Program-made: the position numbers and the translations under genes
The notes under the pieces: model-generated
Told to the model about the DNA's origin: nothing
What the model saw: only the letters and a program-made list of their open reading frames with translations
Database searches by the model: none
In this document: one piece after another, positions 19,560 through 28,852 of the stretch
Layout: the number at the start of each line of letters is the position of its first letter
Numbering within the stretch: position 1 is the first letter of the stretch
From: Rhodospirillaceae bacterium
Lineage (GTDB): Bacteria; Pseudomonadota; Alphaproteobacteria; Rhodospirillales; JABHCV01
Length of the DNA: 50,637 nucleotides
NCBI GenBank assembly: GCA_018671895.1
Contig: JABHGV010000037.1
Location: 1-50,637 of the forward strand
Direction: 5' to 3'

Positions 19560-19763
19560 TTGTATGTAAGCGTTCGCGATAACAACGTCGATCAAGCCTT
19601 GAAGGCGCTGAAGAAAAAGATGCAGCGCGAAGGCCTGTGGCGTGAAATGAAGCGTCGTCGTTCATACGAAAAACCGTCGGAAGTCCGCGCCCGCAAAAAG
19701 GCCGAAGCGGTCAGCCGGGCCCGCAAGCTGGAACGCAAGCGCATCCAGGTCGAAGGCTTCTAG
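19560..19763 (+). CDS. rpsU: 30S ribosomal protein S21
   Basis: The 67-residue product reads [20 protein letters not shown] after the start, then [20 protein letters not shown] and a strongly basic C-terminal helix, as expected for S21 of the small subunit. No ATG is available in frame. The TTG at 19560 is chosen because it gives the family's exact N-terminus, and the candidate promoter -10 box at 19524 excludes the earlier TTG at 19500. GAGAAG lies 4 nt upstream, short spacing for a ribosome binding site. A rare start codon on a ribosomal-protein gene may limit its expression. Confidence 0.93.
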   Translation: MYVSVRDNNVDQALKALKKKMQREGLWREMKRRRSYEKPSEVRARKKAEAVSRARKLERKRIQVEGF

Positions 19764-19853
19764 CCAAATCTCCCTACCCCCCATGGCAATCCGCCATTCG
19801 AAGACATATATTCATGGTTCTTGAATCTCCGACAGCAGAGAACCGGACCCGTC

Positions 19854-21737
19854 ATGCGATCCATGCGTAACAGAACGCAAGAACACCAGGACAACGCCAA
19901 AGGCAGCGACCTCAGAACCATGAGCGCGCTGCTGCCCTATTTGTGGCCGGCGGACTCGCCTGACATGCGGATGCGGGTGCTGGTCTCCTTCCTGCTGCTG
20001 GGGCTGGCCAAGGCGGCCACCGTCGCCGTGCCGGTGGTCCTGAAATACGCCGTCGATGCGCTGACCGGTGTCGGGCCTGATGCCACCACAGTCATCGTCG
20101 CCGTTCCTGTCGGCCTGTTGCTGGCCTATGGGCTGATCCGTGTTTTATCGCTGACCTTCAAGGAATTACAGGGCGCGGTCTTTGCCAAGGTCGCCGAACG
20201 CGCCATCCGCCAGGCCGGAGTCAGAACCTTTCGCCACATTCACGCCCTGGCGCTGCGCTTTCATCTTGATCGCCGCACCGGGGGGTTGAGCCGCGCCATC
20301 GAACGCGGCACCAAGGGGATTGAGTACGTACTGCGCATGATGCTGTTCAACATCGTGCCGACGATGCTTGAGATCCTGCTTGTCTGCGGCCTGTTGTGGG
20401 GCATGTTCGACGGCTGGTTCGCCGCTATTACGGGTGCCACCATCGTTGCCTATATAATCTGGACGGTGGCCGTCACCGAATGGCGGATCAAGTTCCGCCG
20501 ATCCATGAACGACAGCGACAGCGAGGCCCACACCAAGGCAATCGACAGCCTGCTTAATTACGAGACCGTCAAATATTTCGGCAACGAAGAGCACGAAGCC
20601 AACCGCTTCGATGCGGCCATGAAGACCTACGAAAAAGCCGCCGTCATGTCGAAGACGTCGTTGTCGATCCTGAACACCGGTCAGGGCGCGATCATCGCCG
20701 GTGGCGTCACCATCATCATGATCATGGCCGGTTATGGCGTGACCGGCGGCACCATGACCATCGGTGATTTCGTGCTGGTCAACACCTACCTGTTGCAACT
20801 GTACCTGCCGCTGAATTTCCTCGGTTCCAGCTATCGTGAAATCAAACACTCGCTGATTGATATGGAACAGATGTTCACGCTGCTGGGTGAAGAGGCAGAG
20901 GTCGAAGACATTGCCGACGCCCCGGACTTGCAGGTCACGGGCGGCGAGGTCGAGTTCCAGAATGTCTCGTTCGCCTATAACGCGGCGCGGCCGATCCTGA
21001 AGGATATCTCGTTCAAGGTTGCGCCGGGCAAGACCGTCGCCATCGTCGGGGCCAGCGGTGCCGGGAAATCAACCATTTCACGCCTGTTATTTCGCTTTTA
21101 CGACGCTGTCGACGGCAGCGTCCGCATCGATGGTCAAGACACCCGCGATGTCAGTCAATCAAGCTGGCGCGCCGCCATCGGCATCGTGCCGCAAGACACA
21201 GTGCTGTTTAACGAAACCATCTATTACAACATTGCTTACGGGCGACCCAACGCTACGCCTGCGGAAATTGAGGAAGCGGCACGGCTGGCCGCAATCCATG
21301 ATTTCATCACGGGACTTCCCGACGGCTACCAGTCAACCGTCGGCGAACGGGGGCTGAAACTCTCAGGCGGCGAAAAACAACGCGTCGCCATCGCCCGCAC
21401 CATCCTGAAGCGCCCCGCCATTTTCCTGTTCGACGAGGCGACATCGTCCCTCGACACCCACACGGAAAAAGACATTCAGGAATCCCTGCGTAAGGTTTCC
21501 AGCGGTCGCACGACCCTGGTCATCGCCCACCGCCTATCAACGGTCGTCGATGCTGACGAAATCATCGTGCTGGAAGACGGCAGCATTGCCGAACGCGGTA
21601 ATCATTCGGAACTGTTGGCAAAAGACGGACGCTACGCCGCCATGTGGGCGCGCCAGCAAGAGGCCGAGCAGGCGCGCGAAGTTCTGGAACACGTCGAAGA
21701 AGGTGAAGGCGAAGCTGCTGAAGCGGCGGCAGAGTAG
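19854..21737 (+). CDS. atm1: Atm1/ABCB7-type ABC exporter (fused permease and ATPase)
   Basis: The 627-aa half-transporter has an N-terminal six-helix ABC_membrane domain and a C-terminal ATPase with Walker A GASGAGKST from residue 399, signature LSGGEKQRVAIARTI near 503 and Walker B IFLFDEATSSLD near 524. Atm1-specific patterns are LNYETVKYFGNEEHE and SLSILNTGQG. Bacterial Atm1 homologs export glutathione-linked sulfur or metal adducts, and mitochondrial ones link matrix Fe-S assembly to the cytosol. Its position convergent to the isc-mnmA locus fits that role. The ATG at 19854 is preferred to a TTG at 19821, though both lack a strong Shine-Dalgarno. A copy of the 42-bp repeat begins at its stop codon. 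Confidence 0.9.
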   Translation: MRSMRNRTQEHQDNAKGSDLRTMSALLPYLWPADSPDMRMRVLVSFLLLGLAKAATVAVPVVLKYAVDALTGVGPDATTVIVAVPVGLLLAYGLIRVLSLTFKELQGAVFAKVAERAIRQAGVRTFRHIHALALRFHLDRRTGGLSRAIERGTKGIEYVLRMMLFNIVPTMLEILLVCGLLWGMFDGWFAAITGATIVAYIIWTVAVTEWRIKFRRSMNDSDSEAHTKAIDSLLNYETVKYFGNEEHEANRFDAAMKTYEKAAVMSKTSLSILNTGQGAIIAGGVTIIMIMAGYGVTGGTMTIGDFVLVNTYLLQLYLPLNFLGSSYREIKHSLIDMEQMFTLLGEEAEVEDIADAPDLQVTGGEVEFQNVSFAYNAARPILKDISFKVAPGKTVAIVGASGAGKSTISRLLFRFYDAVDGSVRIDGQDTRDVSQSSWRAAIGIVPQDTVLFNETIYYNIAYGRPNATPAEIEEAARLAAIHDFITGLPDGYQSTVGERGLKLSGGEKQRVAIARTILKRPAIFLFDEATSSLDTHTEKDIQESLRKVSSGRTTLVIAHRLSTVVDADEIIVLEDGSIAERGNHSELLAKDGRYAAMWARQQEAEQAREVLEHVEEGEGEAAEAAAE

Positions 21738-21778
21738 AAATTAAAGTCTGGCTTCCAGAAGTCGCGCCACGCAGTGCG
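21737..21778 (-). repeat. Dispersed 42-bp intergenic repeat, single copy
   Basis: The reverse complement of this segment matches the second guaB-rsmB unit (3736-3777) at 34 of 42 positions, including CTGGAAG and ACTTTAATTT. It occupies nearly the whole gap between the convergent atm1-like and mnmA genes, so it may serve as a bidirectional transcript end. Confidence 0.72.
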
Positions 21779-21785
21779 CCAACCA

Positions 21786-22880
21786 TTAACGACCAATCCA
21801 GCCGCCGCCCAAAACTCGATCGCCATCATAGAAAACACAGGCCTGCCCCGGCGCGATGGTCGCGGGATGCTCCAACTCGACCACGGCTTCGCCCTTCCCT
21901 GTCGGGCGCACGGAGGCCGGTGTCGGCGGCTGGGTCGAGCGCATCTTGACCTGGACCTTAATCCCATCGGCGGGCATATCTGTGGCGCCCAGCCAGTTCA
22001 CGCCGTGCAGGGTGGCGGTGGTGCGTTTCAGGGCACCTTCGGGGCCGACAACGACCTGTGCCGTTTCCGGGTCCAGCCGCACCACGTACAACGGATGGGC
22101 AGCCGAGACGCCAAGGCCACGACGCTGACCAACGGTGTAGTGAATAATTCCGTCGTGGCGACCCAGCACCGTGCCGTTGACATCAACGATATCGCCCGGT
22201 GTCGCCGCATCGGGGTGCAGCTTCTTGACCACGTCTGAATATTTGCCGTCAGGCACGAAGCAGATATCCTGACTGTCGGCTTTCTCTGCCACTTGCAGGT
22301 CGAACCTGCGGGCCATTTCGCGGGTCGCGTCCTTGTCCATACCGCCCAATGGGAATTGCAGAAAAGCCAGTTGTTCTGGCGTCATGGAAAACATGAAATA
22401 GCTTTGATCGCGCGTATGGTCCGCGCCCCTGTGGAGTTCCGGGCCGTCCGCGCCATCAACGCGACGCACGTAATGGCCGGTGACCAGTGCCTTGGCGCCC
22501 AGGTCTCGTGCCTTGGCGACAAGGTCCGTGAACTTGACTGTTTCATTACAACGCACGCACGGCACCGGGGTTTCACCGTTCAGGTAACTCTCAGTGAAAT
22601 CATCAATAACGGCTTCGCGAAAGCGCGCCTCGTAATCCAACACATAATGGGGAATGCCGATTGCAGCAGCCACATTGCGGGCGTCATGAATATCGCGTCC
22701 GGCGCAGCACGCGCCCGGCTTGGCGACCGCCTGACCATGATCATATAACTGCAACGTCACACCAATGACGTCATAGCCCTGCTGTTTCAGCAGCGCCGCC
22801 GTTACCGATGAATCGACGCCGCCCGACATGGCAACAACGACGCGGGTGCCGGCGGGCAATGTATCAAGGGTAGGTTCCAC
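21786..22880 (-). CDS. mnmA: tRNA-specific 2-thiouridylase MnmA
   Basis: MnmA adenylates and thiolates U34 of tRNA-Lys, -Glu and -Gln using persulfide sulfur that originates from IscS. The 364-aa protein has the PP-loop SGGVDSS at residues 19-25. The two catalytic cysteines are C111 in [10 protein letters not shown] and C207 in [11 protein letters not shown]. The central VGQRRGLG and C-terminal beta-barrel ([19 protein letters not shown]) complete the three-domain layout. It is the last gene of the sulfur/Fe-S locus, 12 bp after the DUF599 gene, placing a major sulfur consumer on the same likely transcript as the desulfurases. Confidence 0.97.
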   Translation of the reverse strand: MEPTLDTLPAGTRVVVAMSGGVDSSVTAALLKQQGYDVIGVTLQLYDHGQAVAKPGACCAGRDIHDARNVAAAIGIPHYVLDYEARFREAVIDDFTESYLNGETPVPCVRCNETVKFTDLVAKARDLGAKALVTGHYVRRVDGADGPELHRGADHTRDQSYFMFSMTPEQLAFLQFPLGGMDKDATREMARRFDLQVAEKADSQDICFVPDGKYSDVVKKLHPDAATPGDIVDVNGTVLGRHDGIIHYTVGQRRGLGVSAAHPLYVVRLDPETAQVVVGPEGALKRTTATLHGVNWLGATDMPADGIKVQVKMRSTQPPTPASVRPTGKGEAVVELEHPATIAPGQACVFYDGDRVLGGGWIGR

Positions 22881-22892
22881 AAATTCCGTCCC

Positions 22893-23588
22893 TTATTCTC
22901 TCTCGTCGCTAAGAAGCTCGTGCAGTATTTTCGACCTGAATTCCCGACGATACAAAACCAACACCACCCACACCGAAGACAGTATGAAAAACAGCGGGTG
23001 GGCGACCCATGTCAGCGTCGCCAGTCCGAAATAGTATGCCCGTATCCCACGGTTGAAACTTTTAACCGCCAGGGAAGAAACTTTCGCCAGCCGTTCAGCA
23101 ATCTCTTCGCCCGTCCCCTGCAGCTCTTCGACAAGCGGCGCCGAACCGATGGCGGCCAACGTATAATTGAACTGACGCAGCGCCCAGGCGAACTTGAAAA
23201 AGGAATAGGCGAAAATGATCAGAAGCAGGATGACCTTGATTTCCCACATCTTCGATGAAGCCTGAACGGCCAAAAGTGGAAAATTCGATGCTACGGCGAT
23301 GGCTTCGTCAACAGCACCCAAAATGGCGACCAGACCAGCCATGATGAAAATACTGGTCGAGGCAAACAACCCGACGCTGCGCATCTGGGTGCTCATGATA
23401 TTGGTGTCGACCATGCGATTGTCGCGTTTCAGCATTTGCATCATCCAGCGCTTCCTGACGCCGTGCATAACGGTCATCAGGTTGCTGCCACCGGCGCTGC
23501 GGTGGTCGGCGAAATAGGTATAACCGATCCAGCACACAAGGAACGTGGCAACGGCCAGATAATCAATGGGCGAGGCGTAATTAAACAT
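22893..23588 (-). CDS. DUF599 family membrane protein
   Basis: The 231-aa protein has four to five hydrophobic helices, and the N-terminal pattern IDYLAVATFLVCWIGYTYFA, then RKRWMMQMLKRDNRMVDTNI and the late RGIRAYYFGLATLTW, match DUF599, a family of unknown function. It lies between iscX (27 bp) and mnmA (12 bp), all on one strand, so it is probably part of the isc transcript. No catalytic motif is visible. A link to sulfur or Fe-S metabolism rests on position only. Confidence 0.85.
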   Translation of the reverse strand: MFNYASPIDYLAVATFLVCWIGYTYFADHRSAGGSNLMTVMHGVRKRWMMQMLKRDNRMVDTNIMSTQMRSVGLFASTSIFIMAGLVAILGAVDEAIAVASNFPLLAVQASSKMWEIKVILLLIIFAYSFFKFAWALRQFNYTLAAIGSAPLVEELQGTGEEIAERLAKVSSLAVKSFNRGIRAYYFGLATLTWVAHPLFFILSSVWVVLVLYRREFRSKILHELLSDERE

Positions 23589-23615
23589 CAGAGCACCCCT
23601 CCTGAAGGCGCAGTA

Positions 23616-23810
23616 TCAGTCGCGTTCTTCCAGCCAGGCCGCCTGAATGGCTTCGAGTATTTTCTCGTTGGATTTTTCCGGGTCGTCATCGAAACCGGGC
23701 AATTCCTTGACCCATTTCCACAGGTCGGTGAAGCGCAGGTTGACGACATCAACGTCCGGGTGGGCGTCTTCCAGTTCGATGGCGATATCGTAAATATCGG
23801 TCCACTTCAT
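23616..23810 (-). CDS. iscX: Fe-S assembly protein IscX
   Basis: The 64-aa acidic protein starts MKWTDIYDIAIELEDAHPDV and contains VNLRFTDLWKWVKEL and a C-terminal EAIQAAWLEERD, the IscX (YfhJ) pattern. It binds IscS and iron and tunes the desulfurase. The ATG at 23810 has GAGG 8 nt upstream; the frame is open further upstream, but there it overlaps fdx. It directly follows fdx, the usual order in isc operons. Confidence 0.94.
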   Translation of the reverse strand: MKWTDIYDIAIELEDAHPDVDVVNLRFTDLWKWVKELPGFDDDPEKSNEKILEAIQAAWLEERD

Positions 23811-23821
23811 CGGCTTGACCT

Positions 23822-24154
23822 CTAATCCACCATCATGTTGCGGGTTGCAGACGGCAGCGTCACGACAAGGCCGTCCAGTTCCGGCGACATCTTGATCTGG
23901 CATCCAAGCCGCGAGGTATGGGTCAGGGCGAAGGCCAGGTCGAGCATGTCTTCTTCTTCTTCCGAAGCCTCATCAAGTTTGTCGAACCATTCATCGCTGA
24001 CAACCACATGACAGGTCGAACACGCCAGCGACCCCTCGCAGGCACCTTCCAGATCGATGTCGTTCTTGTGAGCAACTTCCATCACCGACAAGCCGTCCGG
24101 CGCATCGACTTCTTTTTGCGAACCGTCGGACAGAATAAATGTCATTTTGGGCAT
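23822..24154 (-). CDS. fdx: Isc-type [2Fe-2S] ferredoxin
   Basis: The 110-aa adrenodoxin-like ferredoxin has cluster ligands C39, C45, C48 and C85 ([10 protein letters not shown] and LGCQIK). The acidic helix [11 protein letters not shown] after the cluster loop is typical of the Isc ferredoxin that donates electrons for sulfide formation on IscU. It sits 42 bp after hscA and 11 bp before iscX. Confidence 0.96.
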   Translation of the reverse strand: MPKMTFILSDGSQKEVDAPDGLSVMEVAHKNDIDLEGACEGSLACSTCHVVVSDEWFDKLDEASEEEEDMLDLAFALTHTSRLGCQIKMSPELDGLVVTLPSATRNMMVD

Positions 24155-24196
24155 CTGAAGAATTTCTCCGAAAAATAATTATACGTGTCAGGTGGT

Positions 24197-26101
24197 TTAC
24201 CCGCTGGGCGTCTCGTCTTCAAGGTCTTCGACGCCGACACCGCGCAAGGCAGATCGAATTCCGCGGTCCATTCGCTTCTCGGCGAACGGGCGGCTGGCGT
24301 CTTCCAATGCCTCTGCGGCGTGGCCAATGGCGTCGCGGTCATCGCCCTTGATCATTAAACTTAAGCGGTCGATAACGACAACCAGTTCGGTGCGCTCGTC
24401 CTCGTTCAGCAACTCGCCGTCTGCTGCAAGCGCCGCGTTAATGGCATTCAGGGTGCGTCCGGCCTCGACCCGGGCCTCGGCCAACAGGCGTTCGGCCATG
24501 TCATCCTTGGCGTGTTTCATGCTGTCGTACAGCATGTCGGCCATTTCTTCCTCGCTCAAACCATACGACGGTTTTACCGCCACTTCCTGTTCGATGCCTG
24601 TCGTGTCTTCTGCTGCCGCCACGGTCAGCAAGCCATCGGCATCGACCGTAAAGGTCACCCGGATGTGCGCCGCACCGGCCGTCATCGGCGGGATGCCGCG
24701 TAGCTCGAAACGGGCCAGCGAACGGTTCGACTCGACCATTTCACGCTCGCCCTGAACCACATGAATGGCCATCGCCGTCTGGCCGTCCTGATAGGTGGTG
24801 AATTCCTGGGCCTTGGCGACCGGGATCGGGGTGTTGCGGGGGATAATCTTCTCGACCAGCCCGCCCATGGTCTCGATCCCCAGGCTCAACGGTGTCACAT
24901 CCAGCAATAGAGTATCGGAGCCGACGGTCAGGGCTTCGGCTTGCAGGGCAGCGCCGATGGCAACGACTTCATCGGGGTTAATATCGACCAACGGCGGCTT
25001 TCCGAACAGGATACCGACCTTCTCGCGAACCAGTGGCACCCGGGTCGAACCACCAACCATGATCACGCCCTTGATATCATCGGCATTGGTTCCGGCGTCT
25101 TCCATCACATGATTGGCAATGGTCAGAGTGCGCGAGACCAGTTCTTTAACAATGCCATCGAAGGTATCGCGGTTGAGCGCATGGCTCGATTGTTTGCCAT
25201 CGATATCGAGCACCCATTCGCCATCGCTGGCGTCGCTCAGGCATTCCTTGGCCAGACGCGCCGTCATCAACGCCACCTTGACCTCACCTGCCGTCAGTTC
25301 TTTTTCGCCCAGTCGTTCGGCCCTTTCCGACAAGAAATGTTCGGCCACCGCGTGATCAAAATCATCGCCGCCAAGAGACGCATCACCGCCCGTCGCCAGA
25401 ACCTGAAAGACGCCCTTTTCCATGCGCAGGATGGACACATCGAAAGTGCCGCCGCCCAGATCATAAACTGCGTAGATACCTTCCGAGCCCTTATCCAGCC
25501 CATAGGCCAGGGCGGCTGCTGTCGGCTCGTTGACCAGCCGCAGGACCTCCAGCCCGGCCAACCGGGCGGCATCCTTGGTGGCGGTCCGGGCCGCATCGTC
25601 AAAATAAGCAGGCACCGTAATGACGGAGCGATCTACCGCGTGGCCCAAATGATCCTCGGCCCGTTCTTTTAAGGCGCTAAGAATATCGCCGGAAATTTCA
25701 ACCGGCGTCATTTTATGACCAGCGACGTTCAGGCGCACCATTCCGGCACCATCTTCGCCGATGCTGTCGATATCGAACGGCAGTGTACCGCCGAGACTCT
25801 TGACTGAATTAATGCCGCGGCCCATCAACCGCTTGATTGAACCGACGACACTTTCAGGACGGTCGAGCAACAAATTGCGCGCCAGTCCGCCAACGATGGC
25901 AGACCCATCGGGCGCATAGGCGACGACGGATGGAACCAGTGCAGTCCCGTCTTCGTCGCGCAACACTTCGGGCTGCGCACCGGTGCTGATGGCAACGACG
26001 GAATTGGTCGTGCCAAGGTCGATACCGACGGCCAATGTGGTGTCGCCCTCGTGCGGTTGCGGAGTCGCGCCCGGCTCGTGAATTTGCAGCAATGTATTCA
26101 T
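24197..26101 (-). CDS. hscA: Fe-S assembly chaperone HscA (Hsp70 family)
   Basis: The 634-aa Hsp70 has the N-terminal ATPase signatures [13 protein letters not shown] (about residues 25-37), [13 protein letters not shown] and [10 protein letters not shown], then a beta-sandwich domain and a helical lid. HscA with HscB releases clusters from IscU by binding its LPPVK motif, which is present in the neighbouring iscU. The substrate-binding domain carries [14 protein letters not shown]. The long N-terminal leader of about 20 residues before the ATPase core is usual for HscA. It follows hscB by 17 bp. Confidence 0.96.
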   Translation of the reverse strand: MNTLLQIHEPGATPQPHEGDTTLAVGIDLGTTNSVVAISTGAQPEVLRDEDGTALVPSVVAYAPDGSAIVGGLARNLLLDRPESVVGSIKRLMGRGINSVKSLGGTLPFDIDSIGEDGAGMVRLNVAGHKMTPVEISGDILSALKERAEDHLGHAVDRSVITVPAYFDDAARTATKDAARLAGLEVLRLVNEPTAAALAYGLDKGSEGIYAVYDLGGGTFDVSILRMEKGVFQVLATGGDASLGGDDFDHAVAEHFLSERAERLGEKELTAGEVKVALMTARLAKECLSDASDGEWVLDIDGKQSSHALNRDTFDGIVKELVSRTLTIANHVMEDAGTNADDIKGVIMVGGSTRVPLVREKVGILFGKPPLVDINPDEVVAIGAALQAEALTVGSDTLLLDVTPLSLGIETMGGLVEKIIPRNTPIPVAKAQEFTTYQDGQTAMAIHVVQGEREMVESNRSLARFELRGIPPMTAGAAHIRVTFTVDADGLLTVAAAEDTTGIEQEVAVKPSYGLSEEEMADMLYDSMKHAKDDMAERLLAEARVEAGRTLNAINAALAADGELLNEDERTELVVVIDRLSLMIKGDDRDAIGHAAEALEDASRPFAEKRMDRGIRSALRGVGVEDLEDETPSG

Positions 26102-26118
26102 AAAGGGTCCAAACTCAC

Positions 26119-26739
26119 TCAGATTAATTTTGCCCGGTGAGCCTGCGCTTCCTGGGCTAATTTTTTTAAATATTTAAGACGCGTCGTCAATTTACACGCG
26201 CCTTCGATGTCATTGTTGGCGAACAGTTTCGACAACTGGGCAATACAAACACGAATGTCCTCAGTTGCACGTGCCGAAATGATATCCACATCGGCCGGTG
26301 TCTCGGACTCGGCCAGCGCCTCGCGCATTTCCATGCTTTCGATCAGCAACACCTGATCGTTGATTAGATTACAGCCTTCGGGCAAAACGTCTGTGCCCTT
26401 CAGGTGAACCATATAATCGGCCCGCCCGTGCGGGTCCTTCAGGGTTTCGTAGGCATCGTTGATGGCCGTCGCCTGTTGCTGGCTGTATGCCTTTTCCTTA
26501 GGGCTGTGGGTGGCGAAGCGATCGGGATGCAATTTGCGCTGCATGGAAAAATAGACTTCGTCCAGGGTAGCGGGGTCGATATCGAACGAAACATTCAGCC
26601 CCAAGCGGCTGAAATGATCGCGCTGTCCCGGCGGCTGCACTGCCTTGCAGGTATCACAAAAAGCAGAGCCGTCAATGGGCCCACCACACGACCAGCAGGG
26701 CACAATGTCGGGCCTTGTGTCATTTAATGTGGCTTCCAT
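26119..26739 (-). CDS. hscB: Fe-S assembly co-chaperone HscB with N-terminal zinc finger
   Basis: The 206-aa J-domain protein presents IscU to HscA. HPD is at residues 71-73 (RKLHPDRF) within the J-domain, and the C-terminal three-helix bundle binds IscU. An N-terminal CxxC pair (C15, C18, C28, C31) forms a metal-binding finger as in alphaproteobacterial and mitochondrial HscB/HSC20; E. coli HscB lacks it. The ATG at 26739 gives this N-terminus, and the frame upstream overlaps iscA. It lies 16 bp after iscA. Confidence 0.95.
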   Translation of the reverse strand: MEATLNDTRPDIVPCWSCGGPIDGSAFCDTCKAVQPPGQRDHFSRLGLNVSFDIDPATLDEVYFSMQRKLHPDRFATHSPKEKAYSQQQATAINDAYETLKDPHGRADYMVHLKGTDVLPEGCNLINDQVLLIESMEMREALAESETPADVDIISARATEDIRVCIAQLSKLFANNDIEGACKLTTRLKYLKKLAQEAQAHRAKLI

Positions 26740-26755
26740 GAAAATTCCGGGTGGC

Positions 26756-27097
26756 CTAGACGTGGAACGACTCACCGCAGCCGCAGCGGCCTTTTTCGTT
26801 CGGATTTGAAAACACAAAGCCGGATTCCAGCTTGTCTTCCACATAATCCATTTCGGTGCCGATGATGAACATGGTCGCTTTCGGGTCAATCAGGATGGTT
26901 ACACCCTTGTCTTCCAGCACTTCATCGAATTCGTTCTTTTCGTCGGCGAATTCCAGCGTATAGGACATGCCCGAACAACCCTTGGTGCGGACCCCGATCC
27001 TGACCCCGGCAGACGGCTTTCCGCGCTCGTCGAGCATGGACTTCACTCGGCTTGCGGCGGCGTCACTGACCGACATGATTTGCGGGGTCTCAGACAT
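26756..27097 (-). CDS. iscA: A-type Fe-S carrier IscA
   Basis: The 113-aa A-type carrier has the three conserved cysteines C41 (KGCSGMSY), C105 and C107 (CGC near the C-terminus). It transfers clusters from IscU to [4Fe-4S] targets. Its ATG overlaps the iscU stop in a TAATG junction, so translation is coupled. Confidence 0.96.
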   Translation of the reverse strand: MSETPQIMSVSDAAASRVKSMLDERGKPSAGVRIGVRTKGCSGMSYTLEFADEKNEFDEVLEDKGVTILIDPKATMFIIGTEMDYVEDKLESGFVFSNPNEKGRCGCGESFHV

Positions 27098-27498
27098 TAT
27101 TCGGCGGCCTCGGATTCAGGTTTCTTCTTTGACTTATAATCGCTGATTGCTGCCTTGATAGCATCCTCAGCCAGTACCGAGCAATGAATCTTGACCGGCG
27201 GCAACGCCAGTTCGTCGGCGATGTCGGTATTTTTGATCTCGACGGCTTCATCCACGGTCTTGCCTTTAACCCATTCCGTGACCAAAGAACTAGAAGCAAT
27301 GGCCGAACCGCAGCCGAAGGTCTTGAATTTGGCGTCTTCAATGATGCCTTCTTCACTGACCTTGATTTGCAGTTTCATAACGTCGCCACAGGCCGGTGCG
27401 CCGACCAGTCCGGTGCCAACACCGTCATCGTCCTTATCCATTGTCCCGACATTGCGAGGGTTTTCGTAGTGATCGAGAAGCTTGTCGCTGTAAGCCAT
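27097..27498 (-). CDS. iscU: Fe-S scaffold IscU
   Basis: The 133-aa scaffold has cluster ligands C37, C63 and C106 plus D39, and the HscA recognition motif LPPVK at residues 99-103. The start MAYSDKLLDHYENPRNVG is canonical. GGAGAC stands 6 nt before the ATG; the longer open frame lacks such a site. The C-terminus has a short Lys/Glu-rich extension (KSKKKPESEAAE) beyond the E. coli length. It is coupled to iscA by TAATG. Confidence 0.98.
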   Translation of the reverse strand: MAYSDKLLDHYENPRNVGTMDKDDDGVGTGLVGAPACGDVMKLQIKVSEEGIIEDAKFKTFGCGSAIASSSLVTEWVKGKTVDEAVEIKNTDIADELALPPVKIHCSVLAEDAIKAAISDYKSKKKPESEAAE

Positions 27499-27550
27499 TT
27501 TTTTGTCTCCATTAACGTTCCGGTTAATATCCGGCAAGGTTATTTAAAAA

Positions 27551-28789
27551 TCAGTGTTCTGCCCATTCAATGGACTTAATATCGATGCCTTCCTGGGCCA
27601 TTTCCCAGAGCGGGCTCATCAGGCGCAGGCGTTCAACCTCGGATGCGATTTTATCGACGGCATAGTCGACTTCTTCTTCGGTCGTGAAGCGACCAAGGCC
27701 GATGCGAAGCGATGTGTGCGCCAGTTCTTCCTCGACACCCAGTGCGCGCAGAACATAAGACGGTTCCAGCGACGCCGACGTACAGGCTGAACCGGACGAG
27801 ACCGCCAGATCGTTGACACCCATCATCAGGCCTTCGCCTTCAACATAGGCAAAGCTGAGGTTCAGGTTGCCGGGGATCCGGTGTTCCAGATCGCCGTTCA
27901 GATAAACCTCCGAAAGGCGCGCGTTGATGGCGTCATAAAAACGGTCGCGCAGCATTTTCAGACGTTCCGTTTCGGCCGACATTTCTTTTTCGGCGATGGC
28001 GCAAGCCTCGCCCAGCCCAACACACAAAGGTGTCGGCAAGGTGCCCGAACGCATGCCGCGTTCCTGACCGCCGCCTGTAATCAGGGCGACCAGACGAACT
28101 CGCGGACGACGACGCACGTACAGCGCGCCAATGCCCATGGGGCCATAAATCTTGTGACCGGAAATACTCATCAGGTCGATGTTCATATCTTCTACATCAA
28201 GCGGGATCTTGCCAACGGCTTGGGCCGCATCGGTGTGGAAGAAAACCTTGTTGGCGCGACACAGTGCGCCGATTTCCTTGATTGGCTGAATAACGCCGAT
28301 CTCGTTGTTGACCGACATGATCGAAACGATGGCCGTGTTCTCGGTAATCGTATCTTCCAGAAGTTTCAGGTCGATCAGTCCGTTTTCCTGAACCGGTAGA
28401 TAGGTAACCTCGAAGCCTTCCTGTTCCAGATGACGACAGCTGTCGAGCACGCACTTGTGTTCCGTCACACAGGTAATGATGTGGTTCTTCTTGTCCTTGT
28501 AAAAATGGGCAACGCCCTTCAAGGCCAGATTGTTGGACTCGGTCGCGCCCGACGTGAAGATGATTTCCTTCGGGCTGGCGCCAATCAACGAGGCAATCTG
28601 GGCGCGTGCTTCCTCGACCGCGCCTTCGGCTTCCCAACCATAATGATGGGTGCGCGAATGCGGATTGCCGAATTTCTCGGTGAAATAGGGCAGCATTTTT
28701 TCAACGACGCGCTCATCGGTCGGTGTCGTTGCCTGATAGTCCAGGTACAACGGCGCGTTCTTGTTCCAGGTGCCTTGTTTTGTGCTCAT
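27551..28789 (-). CDS. iscS: Cysteine desulfurase IscS
   Basis: The 412-aa PLP enzyme converts cysteine to alanine and a persulfide. PLP-binding K213 lies in [12 protein letters not shown], and the active-site C336 in the long mobile loop [21 protein letters not shown], the group I hallmark. It supplies IscU, and probably MnmA at the end of the same locus. It lies 63 bp after the second desulfurase gene; that gap holds the small perfect palindrome TTGATTATCAA (28817-28827). Confidence 0.97.
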   Translation of the reverse strand: MSTKQGTWNKNAPLYLDYQATTPTDERVVEKMLPYFTEKFGNPHSRTHHYGWEAEGAVEEARAQIASLIGASPKEIIFTSGATESNNLALKGVAHFYKDKKNHIITCVTEHKCVLDSCRHLEQEGFEVTYLPVQENGLIDLKLLEDTITENTAIVSIMSVNNEIGVIQPIKEIGALCRANKVFFHTDAAQAVGKIPLDVEDMNIDLMSISGHKIYGPMGIGALYVRRRPRVRLVALITGGGQERGMRSGTLPTPLCVGLGEACAIAEKEMSAETERLKMLRDRFYDAINARLSEVYLNGDLEHRIPGNLNLSFAYVEGEGLMMGVNDLAVSSGSACTSASLEPSYVLRALGVEEELAHTSLRIGLGRFTTEEEVDYAVDKIASEVERLRLMSPLWEMAQEGIDIKSIEWAEH

Positions 28790-28852
28790 ATCTTTTATGT
28801 ATCTCTGTCTATCTGTTTGATTATCAATATCTGGTCATGCAAGGCCCCGGCT

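Noticed and set aside
24941-25672. 243-codon open frame opposite hscA
   Set aside because: It lies wholly within hscA in antisense and shows no family pattern; it is a codon-bias artefact.
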